From positions 131,690 through 195,689 of the forward strand of contig JAQWSE010000007.1 of the NCBI GenBank assembly GCA_029243395.1: a DNA stretch of 64,000 nt. Reading direction: 5' to 3'. The DNA comes from Paracoccaceae bacterium. GTDB taxonomy: Bacteria > Pseudomonadota > Alphaproteobacteria > Rhodobacterales > Rhodobacteraceae. Positions 18,455-27,202 of the stretch are shown here, in pieces (position 1 is the first letter of the stretch; every line of letters starts with the position of its first letter). Both the position numbers and the translations under genes were made by a program. Under the pieces are notes generated by a model that saw nothing but the letters and a program-made list of their open reading frames with translations, was not told where the DNA came from and searched no databases.

Positions 18455-19174
18455 CTATAGTATATCAATTGCTTCCAAAAGTGATTTGAAAACTTTTAGG
18501 TTGTCTGGGGGATTTTTCAAGCTTAGTAAACCTGTTTCACCGACTGATCGCGGAATAGTTGTACCAATTCTCCTTGTGATCAAATCTCTAAGTAGATCAC
18601 CAGAAAATTCTGGATGACTTTGTATAGAGATGGCATTAGGTTTATTCTTATCTCCATATGCTAAAATTGAATGAGGACAAAACTGTGAACCATAAACTGA
18701 GATAGAGTCTGTTGGTGCAATTATTACTTGATCTTGATGCATAGCGTATCCAGTATAAAAATTGCCAAGCCGTTCTGAAAGTCTTGTACCAGATAGGCGC
18801 TTATATTCGTGAACACCAACTCCCCACCCTTTGGGAGATTTCTCAACCTTGCCTCCCATAGCTTCCGCTAATATCTGATGCCCAAAGCATATACCTAATA
18901 AGGGTACCTTTTCTGCGACAATCTGTTTAACAAAATTTCTGAGATCTGAAATCCAGGCCAAGTCATCATATACGCCACAAGAAGAACCAGTGATCAACCA
19001 TAAATCTGCCTCTCTGGGATTTGTGGGAATTGAAAATCTAGTAACGTCATAGGTTTTAGTCTCATGCACAACAACCAGCTGTTCAAATAAATTTAAGAAG
19101 ATAGACGTATAGTTTCCGTATTTTTTTTCTAAAGTGTCAGGAAGCTTACCAGTTTCTAAGATATTAATATTCAC
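18455..19174 (-). CDS. Class I glutamine amidotransferase-like protein
   Basis: Stand-alone triad glutamine amidotransferase domain, 239 residues. The nucleophile elbow is LLGICFGHQILAEAMGG (Cys in GICFGHQ), and the catalytic His and Glu are in QSHPEF near residue 185. It resembles the GMP-synthase-like / gamma-glutamyl hydrolase class of unknown substrate rather than GuaA itself, as no synthetase domain follows. Cytosolic. Read in the same direction as tlpA, which lies 46 bases upstream, so they may share a transcript. Confidence 0.83.
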   Translation of the reverse strand: MNINILETGKLPDTLEKKYGNYTSIFLNLFEQLVVVHETKTYDVTRFSIPTNPREADLWLITGSSCGVYDDLAWISDLRNFVKQIVAEKVPLLGICFGHQILAEAMGGKVEKSPKGWGVGVHEYKRLSGTRLSERLGNFYTGYAMHQDQVIIAPTDSISVYGSQFCPHSILAYGDKNKPNAISIQSHPEFSGDLLRDLITRRIGTTIPRSVGETGLLSLKNPPDNLKVFKSLLEAIDIL

Positions 19175-19220
19175 TTTTGATCCTTCAGTCTTATTCTTAA
19201 AAGTTAATTAGTTAGAAAAT

Positions 19221-19784
19221 CTATTGAGTCAAGTTCCTAAAGAATTTAACTACATTGGGTTCAATCCAATTAATTGGTCCTATCAAACGAGCGAGTTCAT
19301 GCCCATCTGGTGAAATTAGGATAGAGGCAGGCAAGCCCAAAATACCCAATTGAAGGGCTAAATTGCCCCTTGGATCTATGAAGTTTTCAAGGTTAAAAAG
19401 CATATTATTATTAAAAAATTCTGTAATTTTTTTTTGGCTATTTCTACCCGTCGCGATACTAATGATCTTAAGATGTTCAACGTCAAATAGGGATTGCAGT
19501 TTGTCAAGCGAGGGCATTTCATCTATACATGGTGCGCACCATGTAGCCCAAAAATTGACAAGGATAAAATGGTGTTCTTTTTTCATTAAATCCAATTTGA
19601 TTTTGTCCTCAGTTAGGACTAGAAGGTTTTTTATAAGGAGAGGGTCTTTGTGGAAAGAAAATTTTTTCATCTCTCCTTTAACAAAATCTAAATGGATTGG
19701 AAAACTTTCACTGGCCTTAGTGAAAGAGGGATTTGCCAAGATGAAAATGTGAGCGTATACCAGAAGGAGAATTGCAAATCTCAT
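19221..19784 (-). CDS. tlpA: TlpA-family thiol:disulfide oxidoreductase
   Basis: Periplasmic thioredoxin-fold protein, 187 residues. An N-terminal hydrophobic segment (ILLLVYAHIFILANPSF) acts as signal or anchor; the redox motif is WCAPC within NFWATWCAPCIDEMPSL, and a cis-proline-type LPASILISPDG follows. TlpA-type proteins reduce apo-cytochrome oxidase or cytochrome c thiols. Divergent from argH, as in many alphaproteobacteria, with only 39 bases between the start codons, so each promoter must overlap the other gene or its leader. Confidence 0.9.
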   Translation of the reverse strand: MRFAILLLVYAHIFILANPSFTKASESFPIHLDFVKGEMKKFSFHKDPLLIKNLLVLTEDKIKLDLMKKEHHFILVNFWATWCAPCIDEMPSLDKLQSLFDVEHLKIISIATGRNSQKKITEFFNNNMLFNLENFIDPRGNLALQLGILGLPASILISPDGHELARLIGPINWIEPNVVKFFRNLTQ

Positions 19785-19823
19785 ATTAGTAAGCCACTTT
19801 CAAAATTTGATCTAGAGGTAATT

Positions 19824-21224
19824 ATGGCCAAAAAGTTGAAAAAACAAATAAACTCAATGTGGGGAGGTAGATTTTCTATAGAAACAAGTACTATCATGGA
19901 GCAAATTAACTCGTCAATAGCGATTGATCATCGTTTAGCTGAGCAAGATATAAAGGGTTCAATCGCTCATGTGAAAATGCTTGCGCACCAGAAAATTATT
20001 TCAGAAAAGATTTCTAAAAAAATTCTCAGAGGATTGAAAACTGTAGGAGATGAAATCAAGAACGGCGAACTTGAATTTGAGGTCAGGCTAGAAGATATCC
20101 ACATGAATATTGAAAACCGTCTTCATGACTTGATAGGTCCAGATGCAGGTTTTATACATACCGCACGTTCCAGGAATGACCAAGTAGCCACAGATTTCAG
20201 AATGTGGGTAAGAGATAGTATAGATTCTATAATACCCAAAATCTCCAGTAATATGGATAATTTTTTAGAGTTAGCGGAGAAAAATCGTGAAACAATTATG
20301 CCTGGTTTTACTCATTTGCAGTCTGCTCAGCCAATTACTTTTGGGCATCATATGCTCGCATATGTAGAAATGCTTTCCAGGGATAAAGAGCGATTTCTTG
20401 AGGCAAGAAGACGACTAAACGAATGTCCGCTAGGTTCGGCAGCTTTGGCTGGCACCTCATTTCCCATTGACCGTGTGATGACTGCAGAAGATCTTGGTTT
20501 TGAGAAGCCTATGGCTAATAGTATAGATGCGGTTTCGGACAGGGATTTTGCTTTAGACTTTGTTTCAGCAGCCTCCATTTGTGCAACGCACTTAAGCAGG
20601 TTTGCTGAAGAACTAGTAATCTGGTCCAGTGAACAGTTTGGATTTGTTCAGATTTCTGACAGTTTTTCTACCGGATCATCAATCATGCCACAAAAAAGAA
20701 ATCCAGATGCGGCAGAATTAATAAGGGCAAAGGTGGCCATAATCTCTGGAGCTCTTATTTCCTTATTAACTGTACTAAAGGGATTACCGTTAGCGTATTC
20801 TAAGGATTTACAGGAAGATAAGGAAATAGTTTTTAGAGTTAACGATAACTTGTGTTTAGTTCTAGACGCAATGGCTGAGATGCTTACTGAGATAACTGTA
20901 AACAAAAAGGTTCTGAGAAAATCAGCCGAAGCGAAGTTTATTACTGCCACAGATTTGGCAGATCATCTGGTGTCCAATTATAACTATAACTTTCGTCAGT
21001 CTCATCAAATTGTTGGGAAGTTAGTTCGAAAAGCGGAAGATTTAAATTGTGATCTTAATGAATTAGACATAAATATTTTTAAGCAGATTGAACCAAGCAT
21101 AGATGAAAGTGTGTTCGACGTGCTTAATGTGGATAATTCGGTCAAATCAAGGGGTTCTTATGGTGGAACTTCCCCTACTGAGGTTGCGGCGAGAATTATA
21201 GAATGGCGAAAGAGGATAAAGTGA
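19824..21224 (+). CDS. argH: Argininosuccinate lyase
   Basis: Splits argininosuccinate into arginine and fumarate. 466 residues from ATG 19824, which has AGAGGTA upstream and gives the family start MAKKLKKQINSMWGGRFS; the reading frame continues upstream but that part overlaps tlpA and has no family match. Fumarase/aspartase signature GSSIMPQKRNPDA is present, as are HTARSRNDQVATD and GFTHLQSAQP. The last four bases overlap the lipoprotein gene behind it, and lysA follows. Confidence 0.96.
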   Translation: MAKKLKKQINSMWGGRFSIETSTIMEQINSSIAIDHRLAEQDIKGSIAHVKMLAHQKIISEKISKKILRGLKTVGDEIKNGELEFEVRLEDIHMNIENRLHDLIGPDAGFIHTARSRNDQVATDFRMWVRDSIDSIIPKISSNMDNFLELAEKNRETIMPGFTHLQSAQPITFGHHMLAYVEMLSRDKERFLEARRRLNECPLGSAALAGTSFPIDRVMTAEDLGFEKPMANSIDAVSDRDFALDFVSAASICATHLSRFAEELVIWSSEQFGFVQISDSFSTGSSIMPQKRNPDAAELIRAKVAIISGALISLLTVLKGLPLAYSKDLQEDKEIVFRVNDNLCLVLDAMAEMLTEITVNKKVLRKSAEAKFITATDLADHLVSNYNYNFRQSHQIVGKLVRKAEDLNCDLNELDINIFKQIEPSIDESVFDVLNVDNSVKSRGSYGGTSPTEVAARIIEWRKRIK

Positions 21225-21340
21225 CAAAAAAGATTATTATTTTTGTTACATTGGGTTTCATGCTGTGTTGTTGTGGTGTGAAAGGTGATCCAAAAAAACC
21301 TCCAAGTAAATTCTTTGAGGAGCAAATTGGTTCAAACTGA
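21221..21340 (+). CDS. lptM: LptM-like small lipoprotein
   Basis: A 39-residue lipoprotein precursor: MTKK, hydrophobic IIIFVTLGFML, then three cysteines and CGVKGDPKKPP. The CGxKGxxxxP pattern is that of LptM (YifL), an outer-membrane lipoprotein that helps LptD mature, and lptM between argH and lysA is a known arrangement. GTG 21221 overlaps the argH stop (GTGA) and has AGAGG upstream; an in-frame ATG at 21203 could add six residues. The lipobox LCC-C is unusual because residue -1 is cysteine instead of Gly, Ala or Ser. Confidence 0.8.
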   Translation: MTKKIIIFVTLGFMLCCCGVKGDPKKPPSKFFEEQIGSN

Positions 21341-21397
21341 TTTCTCACCTATTTTAAGGCCTCGTAAGATTAGAAAAATTTGTGAAGTTGAAAACAA

Positions 21398-22681
21398 ATG
21401 ATAGAAAAGAAAAATAGCCACTTTGAATTCAGAAAAAATGTTCTGCACGCTGAGGAAATATCAATCCTAGAATTGGCAAAATCGACGAAGACACCTTTTT
21501 ATATTTATTCAGCAGGGGCGCTAGAAGATAGTTACAATTCTTTAGTCTATAGTTTAAAGGGATTAAACCACTCACTTTACTATTCGGTGAAATCAAATTC
21601 TAATGTTGCTGTGCTTAGGGTGCTGTCTCTTTTAGGAGCTGGCATGGATGTGGTTTCTGCTGGAGAATATTTGAGAGCACGTAAGGCTGGTGTGCCCGGA
21701 GAAAAAATAGTTTTTTCAGGTATAGGTAAAACGTTTGATGAAATGATATTAGCCCTGAAACAGGGCATAAGGCAATTCAATGTTGAGAGCATTCCAGAAA
21801 TGTATCAACTTAATTTGGCTGCTTCGAAAGTTAATAAAGTGGCTCCTGTTTCTATAAGGGTTAATCCAGATGTCGATGCTCAGACACACAAGAAAATTAT
21901 GACAGGTAAGGCAGAGAATAAATTTGGTATTCCAATAATGCTAGCTGAAAAAGTATATGAGATAGCGAAAAATCTGGAAAATATTTCAATCGCTGGGGTT
22001 GATTTGCATATAGGTAGTCAGATAACCCATCTAGCACCATTCAGGGAGGCCTTTCAAAAGATTGCAAAATTGATCGATTCCCTTAGAAATCAAGGTCACA
22101 ATATCACAAGAGTGGATATTGGAGGAGGATTGGGAATTTCCTATTCTAGAGCCCATGGAGATCCAATTTCTCCAGAAGATTTTTCTAGCATGTTGAAATC
22201 AATTTTTGGGGGGATGGATGTTGAAATTCAAATTGAACCAGGTCGTTACATTTCTGGCAATTCCGGTCTTTTGATAAGTTCAGTAATATATTTGAAGGAG
22301 GGCTCCAGCCACAATTTTCTTATTATAGATGCAGGCATGAACGATTTTATTAGGCCTGCGTTGTACGAAGCTAATCACGATTTAATTCCAATTGTTTCCG
22401 GTATGGATAACGATCCTAAAATTGAAGTTGATGTAGTGGGACCAATTTGTGAGAGCTCAGATGTCTTTGTGAACAAGGCTGTTTTACCTAGAATGAGGGC
22501 GGGCGATCTTATTGCTATTTATTCTGCAGGAGCTTACGGAGCCGTGATGGCCTCAGAATATAATACCCGGCCATTAGTACCCGAATTGATAGTCAAGGGT
22601 AATATGTCTTCTATAATTAGATCTCGGCCTAACCTCTTTGAGACAATTAATCGAGATCAGATCCCATATTGGTTACGTTAG
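21398..22681 (+). CDS. lysA: Diaminopimelate decarboxylase
   Basis: PLP enzyme that decarboxylates meso-diaminopimelate to lysine. 427 residues with an alanine-racemase-like barrel: PLP lysine in LYYSVKSNSN, GAGMDVVSAGEYLRA, HIGSQI, the glycine-rich DIGGGLGISY, and EPGRYISG; the second active-site cysteine lies in GPICESSDV. Third gene of the argH-lptM-lysA unit. Its last four bases overlap the 3' end of the zinc-ribbon gene on the opposite strand. Confidence 0.95.
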   Translation: MIEKKNSHFEFRKNVLHAEEISILELAKSTKTPFYIYSAGALEDSYNSLVYSLKGLNHSLYYSVKSNSNVAVLRVLSLLGAGMDVVSAGEYLRARKAGVPGEKIVFSGIGKTFDEMILALKQGIRQFNVESIPEMYQLNLAASKVNKVAPVSIRVNPDVDAQTHKKIMTGKAENKFGIPIMLAEKVYEIAKNLENISIAGVDLHIGSQITHLAPFREAFQKIAKLIDSLRNQGHNITRVDIGGGLGISYSRAHGDPISPEDFSSMLKSIFGGMDVEIQIEPGRYISGNSGLLISSVIYLKEGSSHNFLIIDAGMNDFIRPALYEANHDLIPIVSGMDNDPKIEVDVVGPICESSDVFVNKAVLPRMRAGDLIAIYSAGAYGAVMASEYNTRPLVPELIVKGNMSSIIRSRPNLFETINRDQIPYWLR

Positions 22682-23343
22682 TCTTTATTGAAAAAATAAA
22701 TATAAATTGAATCTTTCAAAGCTAGTATATGATTTTTGATTTGTGCAATTAAAAGATCAGTAATTTGTAAAAAGTCTAGTAAAGGCTTTTGATATTTTAC
22801 ATCTAGTTGAGTTATAATATTTCTATTAGTAAACAGAATTAGACCCACTATGCAAATTATGCTAACTATTGTGAAGCCCAAAAAGGTTCTGTTAATCTTT
22901 TTAGTTTTCCGCCCGTCTTCTCCTTGTCCTTTTGTTGAATGAGAAAAATTTTCTGTAACTTTGTCTGGTCCTATATCTTGTTTTCTAGCTTTAGAATTTA
23001 GGGGATTAACACTTTCTGTCCACTGATGATGTCCTTGAATCTCTTCTATTGCTAAAGCGGCTAGAAATTCTCGTTCTTCATCTCTGGTGAGAGGCTTTGT
23101 ATTCTCCTTCTCCAACGATTTTTTTTCATAAATATTATTTCTTAGAGAATCCTTTATAGAATCTTGTCGAATTTTAATTTCATCAATAAAGTCTCTCATT
23201 TCTCTTATTTGCTCTGTTTTACCACTTTCGTATTGTGTCCAAATAGAATCACATACAAAGCATTTAGTTTTTCTTCCATCACTGGAAAGTTCTTTTTTGT
23301 TGACACTGTATTCAGAGTGGCAATTAGGGCAAGTGATTTTCAT
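22678..23343 (-). CDS. MJ0042-type zinc-ribbon membrane protein
   Basis: 221 residues from ATG 23343. The N-terminus is a zinc ribbon with two CxxC pairs (MKITCPNCHSEYSV and KCFVCDSIW), followed by a charged, low-complexity middle and one membrane helix near 150-172 (FLGFTIVSIICIVGLILF). Alphaproteobacterial homologues sit next to ftsE-ftsX and plsC; here plsC is present but divergent and ftsEX is missing. Function unknown, possibly a membrane-anchored regulator. A start at 23352 would add three residues. Confidence 0.78.
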   Translation of the reverse strand: MKITCPNCHSEYSVNKKELSSDGRKTKCFVCDSIWTQYESGKTEQIREMRDFIDEIKIRQDSIKDSLRNNIYEKKSLEKENTKPLTRDEEREFLAALAIEEIQGHHQWTESVNPLNSKARKQDIGPDKVTENFSHSTKGQGEDGRKTKKINRTFLGFTIVSIICIVGLILFTNRNIITQLDVKYQKPLLDFLQITDLLIAQIKNHILALKDSIYIYFFNKD

Positions 23344-23440
23344 ATGGTGCAATTTCGTTTTCTTAGTGTGTCTTATGTATTAGTATGCTAGTGTATGTGT
23401 ACCAATTCAGATATTAAATGTTTTTTGCAAACATAGCGTT

Positions 23441-23470
23441 TTGACTTCATTTTATAGATTATACTTATAG
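23441..23470 (+). promoter_or_regulatory. Candidate sigma-70 promoter of plsC
   Basis: TTGACT at 23441-23446 and TTATAG at 23465-23470 are separated by 18 bases, about 80 bases before the plsC start. This is the best -35/-10 pair I could see in the 207-base divergent gap. Confidence 0.35.
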
Positions 23471-23550
23471 TCTTTTTAGAAGGTTGCTTTTAACATCTCA
23501 ATATATCATCTTGTCACTCAATTATGAAGTAAATGTAGGTTCTTCTAAGA

Positions 23551-24291
23551 ATGAATATTCTAATCTGTTACATGCGTGGCTTTATAGCGGAGATATTAAT
23601 TTATTGTGCCATGATCATTTTAGGAACAATAGGATTACCTTTTTCCTTAATTTCCAAAGATTGGGCGTATGGTATTATACGTTTATATTGTCGCATATGT
23701 TTTTTGATTTTACGCATTTTAACTAATATCCGCATAGAGTGTCGCGGGAAAATACCTAAGGGTAAGGTCCTAGTTTGTTCGAAACATATGTCATTTTTAG
23801 ACATCTTAATGCTGGCTTACTATCTACCAAGAGTTAGCTTTGTGATGAAAAAGGAGATCCTTTTTTTGCCTATTATAGGGCTCTATGGTTTGCGGATCGG
23901 TTGTGTCCCGGTCGCCCGAGGTACAGGATCAAAGGCGCTGAATAGTATGATTAGAGATTATAGTGATTTTGATAAAAAGAATGAAACACAGCAAATAGTG
24001 ATTTACCCTCAGGGAACCCGAGTACAACCAAAGGAAATTAAGAAATATAAGATTGGTGCGGGGGTTCTCTATGAAAGTCTTGGATTGACGTGTCATTTAG
24101 TTGGTACTAATAGTGGAAAAATTTGGCCTAAAGGCAGCTTTAAGAAAAGTTCAGGCATAGCAGTGATAGAATTCTTTAGTGTTTTGCAGGCAGGTATTCC
24201 TTTAAATGAATTTATGGTCAAGATGGAAACAGATATTGAAAAATGTTCTAACATGCTTATGGAAGAAGAAGAAAAAAGCAGGCACAAATGA
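23551..24291 (+). CDS. plsC: 1-acyl-sn-glycerol-3-phosphate acyltransferase
   Basis: Membrane enzyme converting lysophosphatidate to phosphatidate. 246 residues; hydrophobic N-terminal helix, catalytic HX4D as HMSFLD (H79-D84), the substrate region CVPVARG, and the YPQGTR block that binds glycerol phosphate. ATG 23551 is the family-consistent start. It stands alone on the plus strand and converges with accA two bases after its stop. Confidence 0.93.
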   Translation: MNILICYMRGFIAEILIYCAMIILGTIGLPFSLISKDWAYGIIRLYCRICFLILRILTNIRIECRGKIPKGKVLVCSKHMSFLDILMLAYYLPRVSFVMKKEILFLPIIGLYGLRIGCVPVARGTGSKALNSMIRDYSDFDKKNETQQIVIYPQGTRVQPKEIKKYKIGAGVLYESLGLTCHLVGTNSGKIWPKGSFKKSSGIAVIEFFSVLQAGIPLNEFMVKMETDIEKCSNMLMEEEEKSRHK

Positions 24292-24293
24292 AA

Positions 24294-25250
24294 TTACAAT
24301 CTTAGTTTCCCAATGTTGAGAAATTTATTTCTTCTATCTTCCAAAATAGCTTCAGGGCTTTGTTTATGATACTTCTTTAGAGATCTTTCTATCGCTATTC
24401 CAACCCTGGGTATTATTTCATCGATGTTTCTGTGAGCACCCCCTATTGGTTCAGAGATTATTTCATCAATCACACCCAATTTGGAAAGATCTTTTGCGGT
24501 CAGGCGCAGGGCTTCAGCAGCTTCACGCATCTTATCTGAATTTTTCCAAAGAATAGAAGCGCAACCTTCAGGTGAGATAACTGAATAAATTGAATGCTCA
24601 AGCATAATTACTTTATTTGAGGATGCTAGGGCTACTGCACCACCAGACCCACCTTCACCAATTATGACAGAAATGAGAGGAACCTTAATTTGTAAACATT
24701 TTTCTATAGAACTGGCTATGGCTTCCGCTTGCCCTCTTTCTTCAGCGCCTTTGCCTGGGTAAGCTCCTGGTGTATCAATCAATGTTATTACAGGCAAACT
24801 AAATCGATCAGCTATTTCCATGAGTCTAGTTGCTTTCCTATATCCTTCGGGCCTAGCCATTCCAAAATTGTGTTCGATGCGAGATTTTGTATCATTTCCT
24901 TTTTCGTGGCCGATCACCACTAATGGTAGATCGTTCAATCTTGCCAAGCCACCTATAATGGCCTTATCCTCAGAGAATTTCCTGTCACCAGAAAGAGGAA
25001 TGAATTCAGACATTAATCTTTCAATGTATGTTGAAGCATGAGGTCTTTCCGGGTGCCGTGCAATTTGGCATTTGTGCCATGGGGTAAGTTCGTTATAGAG
25101 TTCTTTCAGTAAGTTAGATGCTTTTTTTTCTAGTTTTTCGGCTTCTCTATTATCTGCAGGATTTCCACTTGAAGAATTCCCTGACCTTAACTCGGTAGCC
25201 TTGCCTTCAAGTGTTGCCAACTCTTTTTCAAATTCCAGATAGTGTTGCAT
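24294..25250 (-). CDS. accA: Acetyl-CoA carboxylase carboxyltransferase subunit alpha
   Basis: With AccD it transfers carboxyl from biotin to acetyl-CoA to give malonyl-CoA, the first step of fatty-acid synthesis. 318 residues, complete: N-terminal helices ([16 protein letters not shown]), [33 protein letters not shown], and the oxyanion region [11 protein letters not shown]. accD is not in the window, as usual for this class. Its 5' leader (25251-25429) is AT-rich with no motif I recognise. Confidence 0.96.
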   Translation of the reverse strand: MQHYLEFEKELATLEGKATELRSGNSSSGNPADNREAEKLEKKASNLLKELYNELTPWHKCQIARHPERPHASTYIERLMSEFIPLSGDRKFSEDKAIIGGLARLNDLPLVVIGHEKGNDTKSRIEHNFGMARPEGYRKATRLMEIADRFSLPVITLIDTPGAYPGKGAEERGQAEAIASSIEKCLQIKVPLISVIIGEGGSGGAVALASSNKVIMLEHSIYSVISPEGCASILWKNSDKMREAAEALRLTAKDLSKLGVIDEIISEPIGGAHRNIDEIIPRVGIAIERSLKKYHKQSPEAILEDRRNKFLNIGKLRL

Positions 25251-25429
25251 GGGTTTCCCGCCTCAAACTTTTCTTGTCTTCTTTCTAAAACTATTTTGAC
25301 TATTAAAATAAAAATATCAAATATTCTGAGGACATTTTTTTGAAAAATTTAGTTTTTTTCAGATTACAGCATGTTATATATAATCTATCAAGCCGGATCT
25401 CAAATCTATTTTCTTATTCTTTATTAATT

Positions 25430-26599
25430 TCAATTTTCAAAAATTGATCTTATACGTTCGCCGGCTTCCTTGACGAGCTCTTTTGAGGTGGCTAGGTTAA
25501 ACCTTACAAATTTGTCACCCCCTAATCCAAAAGAAGACCCAGGATTTGCGATGATTTTTGCATCTGATACGAGTTTTTTCATGATACTACTTTCATCCTC
25601 ACCTAGTTTTGAGAAATCAACCCATGCGAGGTAGGTTGCCTCTAATCTAATGGATTTTACCAATGGTAAACTATTGATTTTATAATCAAAGATATTACGG
25701 TTTTCGTCAATATACTCCATCAAACTTTTGAGCCAATGTTGACCCTCTTCCATCGCTCGCTCTCCCATTATCATGCCAAACCTATTCGGACTTTCTCCAG
25801 TAGCCATATTAGCTTTGGAAAATTGGATACCGAGTTTAATATTTGGGATAATTACATTTCCCATCAGACCTCCTGCAATATTAAAGGTTTTTGTGGTAGA
25901 GGTCATTAGGATGAAATTATCAAACAAGCCCTCTGCTGCTAATGGAAAAGTTACATGCTTATTTTGGGAAAAAACCAGGTCATTATGGATTTCGTCTACG
26001 ATTAATAGTAGGTTATGTCTTTTACAGAAATAGGCTAATTCTCGTTGTACTTCTACGCTCCAAATTCTTCCTCCAGGATTATGGGGGGAACAAAAGATAA
26101 TCATTCTTTCCTGTCCCGTTAGCATTCCTTCTAAACGACCTAAATCCAGATAGTATTTGCCTTTGTACAGGTTCATTGGACATTCAATGGGATTTCGATC
26201 ATTAGCCTGAATAATTTTCTTGAATGAATGATACACTGGAGAAAACAAAATAATGCCATCTCCCTTACTGGTGTAAGCCCGCAAGGCTGTGCCTATTGCT
26301 GCAACCAAACCATGAGCTGTGTGTATCCATTCTGATTTAGGTTCCCAGGAATGCATCTTTTTCATCCAATTCTTTAAAGCAGCTTTATAATTATTTTTTC
26401 CACCATAATAACCAAAGAAACCTTGCTGTATCTCATTCGTTAATGCATCTAAAACTACAGATGGGGGTTTGAATGACATATCGGCAACGCCCATTGAAAT
26501 AAAGTCGTCTGCGTTTTGTAAACCTGTGGCCTTGATGGCATCAGCTTTTAAGGATCTTTCTGGAATACGTGCTAGTGTCGTTTCAATATCAAAAGCCAA
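25430..26599 (-). CDS. malY: MalY/PatB-type aminotransferase (cystathionine beta-lyase)
   Basis: PLP fold-type I protein of 389 residues. Markers of the MalY/PatB group are FDIETTLARIPERSLK at the N-terminus, MGVADMSFKPP, HGLVAAIGTAL, the PLP-binding VDEIHNDLVF, and the Schiff-base lysine in TSTTKTFNIAG. Such enzymes cleave C-S bonds of cystathionine or cysteine conjugates. Monocistronic and divergent from def. A general aminotransferase role cannot be excluded. Confidence 0.85.
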   Translation of the reverse strand: MAFDIETTLARIPERSLKADAIKATGLQNADDFISMGVADMSFKPPSVVLDALTNEIQQGFFGYYGGKNNYKAALKNWMKKMHSWEPKSEWIHTAHGLVAAIGTALRAYTSKGDGIILFSPVYHSFKKIIQANDRNPIECPMNLYKGKYYLDLGRLEGMLTGQERMIIFCSPHNPGGRIWSVEVQRELAYFCKRHNLLLIVDEIHNDLVFSQNKHVTFPLAAEGLFDNFILMTSTTKTFNIAGGLMGNVIIPNIKLGIQFSKANMATGESPNRFGMIMGERAMEEGQHWLKSLMEYIDENRNIFDYKINSLPLVKSIRLEATYLAWVDFSKLGEDESSIMKKLVSDAKIIANPGSSFGLGGDKFVRFNLATSKELVKEAGERIRSIFEN

Positions 26600-26665
26600 T
26601 TAGTATACCTCCAAAATTATTAACTATTCCTTGCCTCAGAGTTTTTATTAATCTAAGTGAAGCAT

Positions 26666-27184
26666 ATGGCTCAGTTAAGCATAATAATACATCCAGATCC
26701 ACGTCTGAAAAAGGTTTCTAATCCGATAGTTGAAATCACTGACAGAATCAGACAACTGTCTTTTGACATGCTTGAAACAATGTACCAAGCTTCGGGAGTA
26801 GGGCTTGCGGCTCCGCAAGTAGGCATCACAGAAAGACTTGTAGTAATGGATTGTTCAAATGAAGGTGAGAAAAAGGATGTCATTTTAATTAACCCTAAAA
26901 TAGTTTGGTCTTCTGAGGATGAGGCATCTTTTGAAGAAGGTTGTTTGTCCATTCCGGATATTAGAGAGAACATTACACGGCCTAAGTCAGTAATTGTTAA
27001 GTTTACTGGGCTTGATAATGAGCACAGAGAAGAAGTTTTTGAAGACCTTTGGGCAATATGTATACAACATGAAATTGATCACCTTGATGGCAAGCTTTTT
27101 ATTGACTATTTGGGACCCATGAAGCGTTCACTAATCACCAGAAAAATGAAAAAGCTTAAAAAAGAACTGAGTAGAAAATTATAA
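26666..27184 (+). CDS. def: Peptide deformylase
   Basis: Metalloenzyme that removes the formyl group from nascent N-terminal methionine. 172 residues from ATG 26666. All three family motifs are present: GVGLAAPQVG, EEGCLSIP (metal Cys) and QHEIDHLDGKLFIDYL (metal His pair and catalytic Glu). An in-frame GTG at 26657 would add three residues, but MAQLSIIIHPDPRLKK is the common family start. It pairs with fmt, 18 bases downstream. Confidence 0.95.
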   Translation: MAQLSIIIHPDPRLKKVSNPIVEITDRIRQLSFDMLETMYQASGVGLAAPQVGITERLVVMDCSNEGEKKDVILINPKIVWSSEDEASFEEGCLSIPDIRENITRPKSVIVKFTGLDNEHREEVFEDLWAICIQHEIDHLDGKLFIDYLGPMKRSLITRKMKKLKKELSRKL

Positions 27185-27202
27185 AAGGAGGGGTGTTCCA
27201 AA

